Assembly (NCBI RefSeq): GCF_042677945.1
Contig: NZ_JBHUDN010000026.1
Direction: 5' to 3' (one strand)
Length of the DNA: 64,000 nt
Origin: Haloplanus litoreus
GTDB lineage: Archaea; Halobacteriota; Halobacteria; Halobacteriales; Haloferacaceae
Made by a program: the position numbers and the translations under genes. Shown here piece after piece: positions 60,846-64,000 of this stretch (the first letter of the stretch is position 1; each line of letters opens with the position of its first letter). Under the pieces are notes generated by a model, which saw nothing but the letters and a program-made list of their open reading frames with translations, searched no databases and was not told where the DNA came from.

Positions 60846-62483
60846 TCAGGTGCGCGGTGGCTGCCGCCGATCCGCTTGCCGGGAGTAGAACACCGGCTCA
60901 CCTGCGAGACACCGGTCGACCAGGAAGTCGAACGGGTCGGCCCCGTCCGCGATGTCCGCGTGCTCGGCCGGCAATAGCTCGTCTTCCAGCGTCTCCTGAT
61001 TCGTCCGGTAGAAGGGAAACTCGAGGTGCTTCTGCTCGAACAGGAAGTACGCGTATCGTCGTGCCCGAGCGTGCATCTCGTCGGTCATGTGGAGGTCATC
61101 CGCCCGTTCGATCGTCCGGCGGTAGTCCTCGACGGTCCCCGGGTCGATGGTGAAGTCGAAGCCCCGGTAGTGCGTGTTGCCGCCGACTACGACCGGTTTC
61201 CCCTCGAACGCCATCTCGAGGCCGACCGTCGAGTTGTAGACGAAGCCCACGTCGAGGTCGCGGATCAGCTGGTACGTGTCGACATCCGTATCCGGTGGCA
61301 GGATCTCGACGTTGTCCGGCAGGGGGTCGATCCGCCGTTTGATCCACTCCGCGACGCTCTCGTTGGTACCGCGTTTGGCCTCTGCGGGGTGGCACTTCAC
61401 GAGAAGCGACAGGTCGTCACGGCCGCCGGCCCCCCGTACCGTCGTCTCGATCCAGTCGAACACGTCGCCGAAGAGGGCGTCGTCGGTTTCGAGCGAGGCG
61501 TCCCAGATGAGGTTGGTGAACATCCCAGCCATCGTCCGCCCGTCGTCGGATGCCACGCCCTGCTTCGTGGTACTCGAGTAGACGTGTCTCGTCGACTCAC
61601 CCGAAGCGCGACCGGCCATCAGGGAATTGATTTTCTCGGCCTCACGATCCGTGAGCGGTACGTCGAGTTCCGCCTCGACGACGTCGGGGCGCTCGTACTG
61701 GGGAAACGACGAGCGATGCTCGACGTTCGAGATCAGCATCGTCTGGTCCCGGTAGCCGAGGCAGTGACTGTAGGCGGGCACGTCCCGTGTGGCCGCCACC
61801 GCGAGTGGAATCCCTCCGTAGACGTATTTGTCGTCGTTGCCGAGTGTCACCTCGATGTCGAACTCCTCGATGACAGTGGCCGTCGCGGCCGCCAGGTCGA
61901 GACCACTTTGCAGGAAACGTCGGTAAAACGGCTCGTCGCTGCCGGTGGGGTCGACGTGGAACTGGCGATGGAACTTCCGCAGAGTCGTAACGGCGAACTG
62001 CGAGACATCGACACCTTCGTACCGGACACTGGTCGGATCGTCGAAGTCGTCGACGGACGGGACCGAGCGACCCTCGATCACGGCGTCCAGCGGGTACGGT
62101 GTCAGTCCGAACGCGTCGAGCATCGCCTCGCCGTAGTGGCGACAGATGTCACAGACCGAGTCGTCGCTCCATCTCGGCTCCTTCCGCAGACAGAGATCAA
62201 GCCCAGCGTGACACCGGAGAACGATCGGCTCGTAGCCACGTGTTCGAAAGGCGTGAGCCAGGATGCAGTGGCGATAGGAGTTCACCGGCGAGTGCCCCTC
62301 GATCAGGGGGATGAGCACCCGCCCGTTCCGGGACTCGGGATCGAGCTGTGTCGACCGAATCTCGTCGTCGACGTCGAAGTCGTCCCATCCCGTCACTGCC
62401 GCGTACGCACCGACGAGTTCGTCACCCACGCCGAGCCGGTGGGCGGTGCGAAACAGCGTCCTGCGGAACCTATCGCCGGACAT
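60846..62483 (-). CDS. Capsule-type GT-B glycosyltransferase-like protein
   Basis: 545 residues from ATG at 62483. Two Rossmann halves: VLIPLIEGHSPVNSYRHCIL near the start and, at the end, DVGFVYNSTVGLEMAFEGKP with VVVGGNTHYRGFDFTIDP. The latter block is like that of capsule synthesis proteins (KpsC/KpsS, Capsule_synth family), where the Glu and Gly contact the nucleotide sugar. Middle Cys and Asp groups (RHYGEAMLDAFG) are unassigned. It probably moves a sugar onto a lipid-linked glycan. It converges on the AlkP gene with 85 bases between. Confidence 0.75.
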   Translation of the reverse strand: MSGDRFRRTLFRTAHRLGVGDELVGAYAAVTGWDDFDVDDEIRSTQLDPESRNGRVLIPLIEGHSPVNSYRHCILAHAFRTRGYEPIVLRCHAGLDLCLRKEPRWSDDSVCDICRHYGEAMLDAFGLTPYPLDAVIEGRSVPSVDDFDDPTSVRYEGVDVSQFAVTTLRKFHRQFHVDPTGSDEPFYRRFLQSGLDLAAATATVIEEFDIEVTLGNDDKYVYGGIPLAVAATRDVPAYSHCLGYRDQTMLISNVEHRSSFPQYERPDVVEAELDVPLTDREAEKINSLMAGRASGESTRHVYSSTTKQGVASDDGRTMAGMFTNLIWDASLETDDALFGDVFDWIETTVRGAGGRDDLSLLVKCHPAEAKRGTNESVAEWIKRRIDPLPDNVEILPPDTDVDTYQLIRDLDVGFVYNSTVGLEMAFEGKPVVVGGNTHYRGFDFTIDPGTVEDYRRTIERADDLHMTDEMHARARRYAYFLFEQKHLEFPFYRTNQETLEDELLPAEHADIADGADPFDFLVDRCLAGEPVFYSRQADRRQPPRT

Positions 62484-62588
62484 TGCGGAACGACCTCCGC
62501 TTTCGCTGACCGACGGATAGCCTTTTCGATACACCGGAAAACGGAGCCCGACACGAACGAGTAATCGCAGTACGTGCCGCTCGTGAGA

Positions 62589-62830
62589 TCAGGTAGGCCG
62601 CTCGGCGATCAAATAGTAGTTGTCCTCCGAGTGGAGGTCGTTTCGAGGGCGTAGCCGTGGTTCGTCACCCGCTCGTGAATTTCTTCCGGGGATCCTCCTC
62701 GATCGAGACGCGTCGGTTCTCCACAGTCGGACTGGCGTGGACCGAGCAGTGAATGAGACGGCAATTCCCCGCCTCCAGCGTTCGCTCCGTGCCCCGGATC
62801 TCGAATTCGGAACCTCAGCGCCGATAAAGG
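62589..62830 (-). pseudogene. FkbM-type methyltransferase remnant
   Basis: On the minus strand frames read GSEFEIRGTERTLEAGNCRL and IHCSVHASPTVENRRVSIEE, then SPEEIHERVTNHGYALE, then DLHSEDNYYLIAERPT with a stop at 62589. This resembles the C-terminal third of FkbM sugar O-methyltransferases (KIDVEGxExxxLxG... and the tail ending in xxIxxR). Two frameshifts and the missing N-terminus show it is broken. It lies between the glycosyltransferase and the dioxygenase. Confidence 0.5.
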
Positions 62831-62907
62831 GGACGTGCGGCATCGTCGCCGATACGTCGCGGCGAGCAACACACGTGGAATCCGACCACGAGGGTCAGTG
62901 GACGGAG

Positions 62908-63891
62908 TCAGCCGCCAAATGCCGGCGTCTGATCCTTCGTGAAGGTCGGGTCGATGTCGTCGAACCACGACTCGGAGAGCGGTTGATCCGTCGCGTACCC
63001 GTAGATGAAGATCATGTCGCGGTGCTCTCCCTCGTCGGGAACGCCCGCTCGGTGCAGTAGTTCGTTCGTCTTGGCGAATCCGACACTCCCGGCGGGACCG
63101 GTGAACGTGTCGACGTCGGCGTTCTCCTCGACGTACTTGCCGGGGACCCCGTGTTTGTGCCGCAGGAACCGCTGTTTCGAGATGCGCTTGGATTCGTCCC
63201 CCCGGAGGACGTGGAGCGGACCGTGGCGCTCGTCGGTGTCGTGGAGCGTGATGAAGATCTTGATCGCGTCGACCGGATGCTGATCGCAGTGCCAGTAGTT
63301 CGCGAAGGACTCCGATTCCTGGACGATATCGTCCGGGACGTGGTAGTTCCGCATGCACCTGATTTCGGCGGGTTTGAAGTGTGCCCCGAAGAACCGCTCG
63401 GTGATTCCGAGGATAGTGCTGTCGAGTAGGTCTTCGAGTTCGGCGATCCGGGACGTGGGATGCTGGATGACGCGTGAGGTGACGAGGTCGTCGTGTCGTC
63501 CCCGTACGACGGACGCGGTGTCGTCCTCGATCAGGTCGTTGAACTGCTCTCGAATCGGCGCGAGGGTCCTCTCGCCGAAGTGACTCTCGAGGTACAAGTA
63601 CTTCTGCCGTTTCAACTCCGCGACTAGCTCGTCGTCGACATCCGGGTGTCGGACGGTCGACTGTGCCGCCGCGATTCGGCGGCAGAGTTCGCCCTGCACC
63701 GTGTTACTGATCCCCGTTCGTGCGCCAAACAGCCTGCCGCTGAGCTGACGACTCGGATCGGCCGTGCCGGGGATTTTCTTCAACTGGCGCCGAATCGTGT
63801 GCGCTCCCGCCCGGATAACGTCGTGTCGGTCTTCGTTTTTGACGTATCGATAGACCGTAGAGGGAGTGATTTGTGTTTTTCGGGTCGCCAT
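62908..63891 (-). CDS. Phytanoyl-CoA dioxygenase-like 2OG-Fe(II) enzyme
   Basis: 327 residues from ATG at 63891. The iron triad is visible: His and Asp in ANYWHCDQHPVDAIKIFI, and a distal His in LLHRAGVPDEGEHRDMIFIY with a following Arg for 2-oxoglutarate. A helical N-terminal region of about 100 residues (VYRYVKNEDRHDVIRAGAHT) is unusual. The family hydroxylates small molecules; near a glycan locus it might modify a sugar or lipid, but no substrate can be read. A TATA lies about 24 bases upstream. Confidence 0.8.
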   Translation of the reverse strand: MATRKTQITPSTVYRYVKNEDRHDVIRAGAHTIRRQLKKIPGTADPSRQLSGRLFGARTGISNTVQGELCRRIAAAQSTVRHPDVDDELVAELKRQKYLYLESHFGERTLAPIREQFNDLIEDDTASVVRGRHDDLVTSRVIQHPTSRIAELEDLLDSTILGITERFFGAHFKPAEIRCMRNYHVPDDIVQESESFANYWHCDQHPVDAIKIFITLHDTDERHGPLHVLRGDESKRISKQRFLRHKHGVPGKYVEENADVDTFTGPAGSVGFAKTNELLHRAGVPDEGEHRDMIFIYGYATDQPLSESWFDDIDPTFTKDQTPAFGG

Positions 63892-63943
63892 ACTGCAATT
63901 CAACTAGAGTGATTTATAAACTTAACGACGGATTAACCCTTCG
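63892..63943 (-). promoter_or_regulatory. Promoter of dioxygenase gene
   Basis: Reading on the minus strand, GTTTATAAATCACTC places a TATA near 63913-63919, about 24 nt before the ATG, so the message should be leaderless. The third IS6-type copy begins right behind it at 63944 and may add outward transcription. Confidence 0.45.
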
Positions 63944-64000
63944 TGTTCAGATAAGGATTGAAAGGTGAGGCGTAGCGTTTTCTGAGTGATTCATGCCCGA
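63944..64000 (+). mobile_element. IS6-type element copy 3, left end (partial)
   Basis: TGTTCAGATAAGGATTGAAA and the following bases match the left end of the copy at 9396 with one difference (GATTCATGCCCGA for GATCTATGCCCGA). It breaks off at the window edge inside the transposase start, so most of the copy lies outside. Same orientation as copy 2. Confidence 0.85.

Overview
This window is from a halophilic archaeon (class Halobacteria; I would guess Haloferacales). The evidence is the high G+C, strongly acidic proteins rich in Asp, Glu, Ala and Val, overlapping stop/start codons, TATA boxes about 27 nt upstream of start codons (leaderless transcripts), lipobox (xAGC) and PGF-CTERM secretion signals, and archaeal genes such as PriS, GINS, Elp3, DacZ and AglJ. 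No rRNA, tRNA or CRISPR array was seen.

Region 1 (1 to 10.1 kb) is a decaying accessory segment. It has two inverted copies of one ~690 bp IS6-type element, an IS200/IS605-type element carrying only tnpB, and many broken genes: LutC-like at the edge, a transposase, a CoA-ester lyase, an aldehyde dehydrogenase tail, a frameshifted winged-helix regulator, a PIN-domain remnant joined to a truncated histidine kinase, an AIM24 fragment, and a small membrane protein split by the IS605-type element. Intact genes here are two lipoprotein-like proteins (one an alpha/beta hydrolase), two membrane proteins and tnpB.

Region 2 (10.1 to 47.3 kb) is core chromosome. It holds priS-gins, dodecin, UspA, two MscS channels (one beside the c-di-AMP synthase dacZ), fumarase, mutY, phaB-like SDR, a degenerate RecJ-like protein, elp3, purD, an MFS transporter with a frameshifted tail and an Lrp-TRASH regulator. 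Within it, 17.2 to 26.5 kb encodes a cytochrome c maturation system (CcmF, thioredoxin, CcdA, CcmC, CcmD, CcmB, CcmA, CcmE) around a membrane-anchored dihaem cytochrome of the TsdA type. Together these should let the cell attach haem to an exported cytochrome c and use it in electron transfer, perhaps from thiosulfate.

Region 3 (47.4 to 64 kb) is a surface glycan locus. It starts with AglJ and a UDP-sugar dehydrogenase. Next is a sialic-acid-type set (CMP-sugar synthetase, NeuB, PIG-L deacetylase, NeuC, NeuD). After an IS605-derived MITE comes a trio resembling a split ArnA plus ArnB: formyltransferase, decarboxylase-like SDR and DegT aminotransferase. A flippase, an AlkP-superfamily enzyme, a capsule-type glycosyltransferase, an FkbM methyltransferase remnant and a 2OG-Fe(II) dioxygenase follow. 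The stretch from about 48.5 to 58 kb looks less G+C rich than its neighbours, which fits lateral transfer. The window ends inside a third copy of the IS6-type element, in the same orientation as the copy at 9.4 kb.
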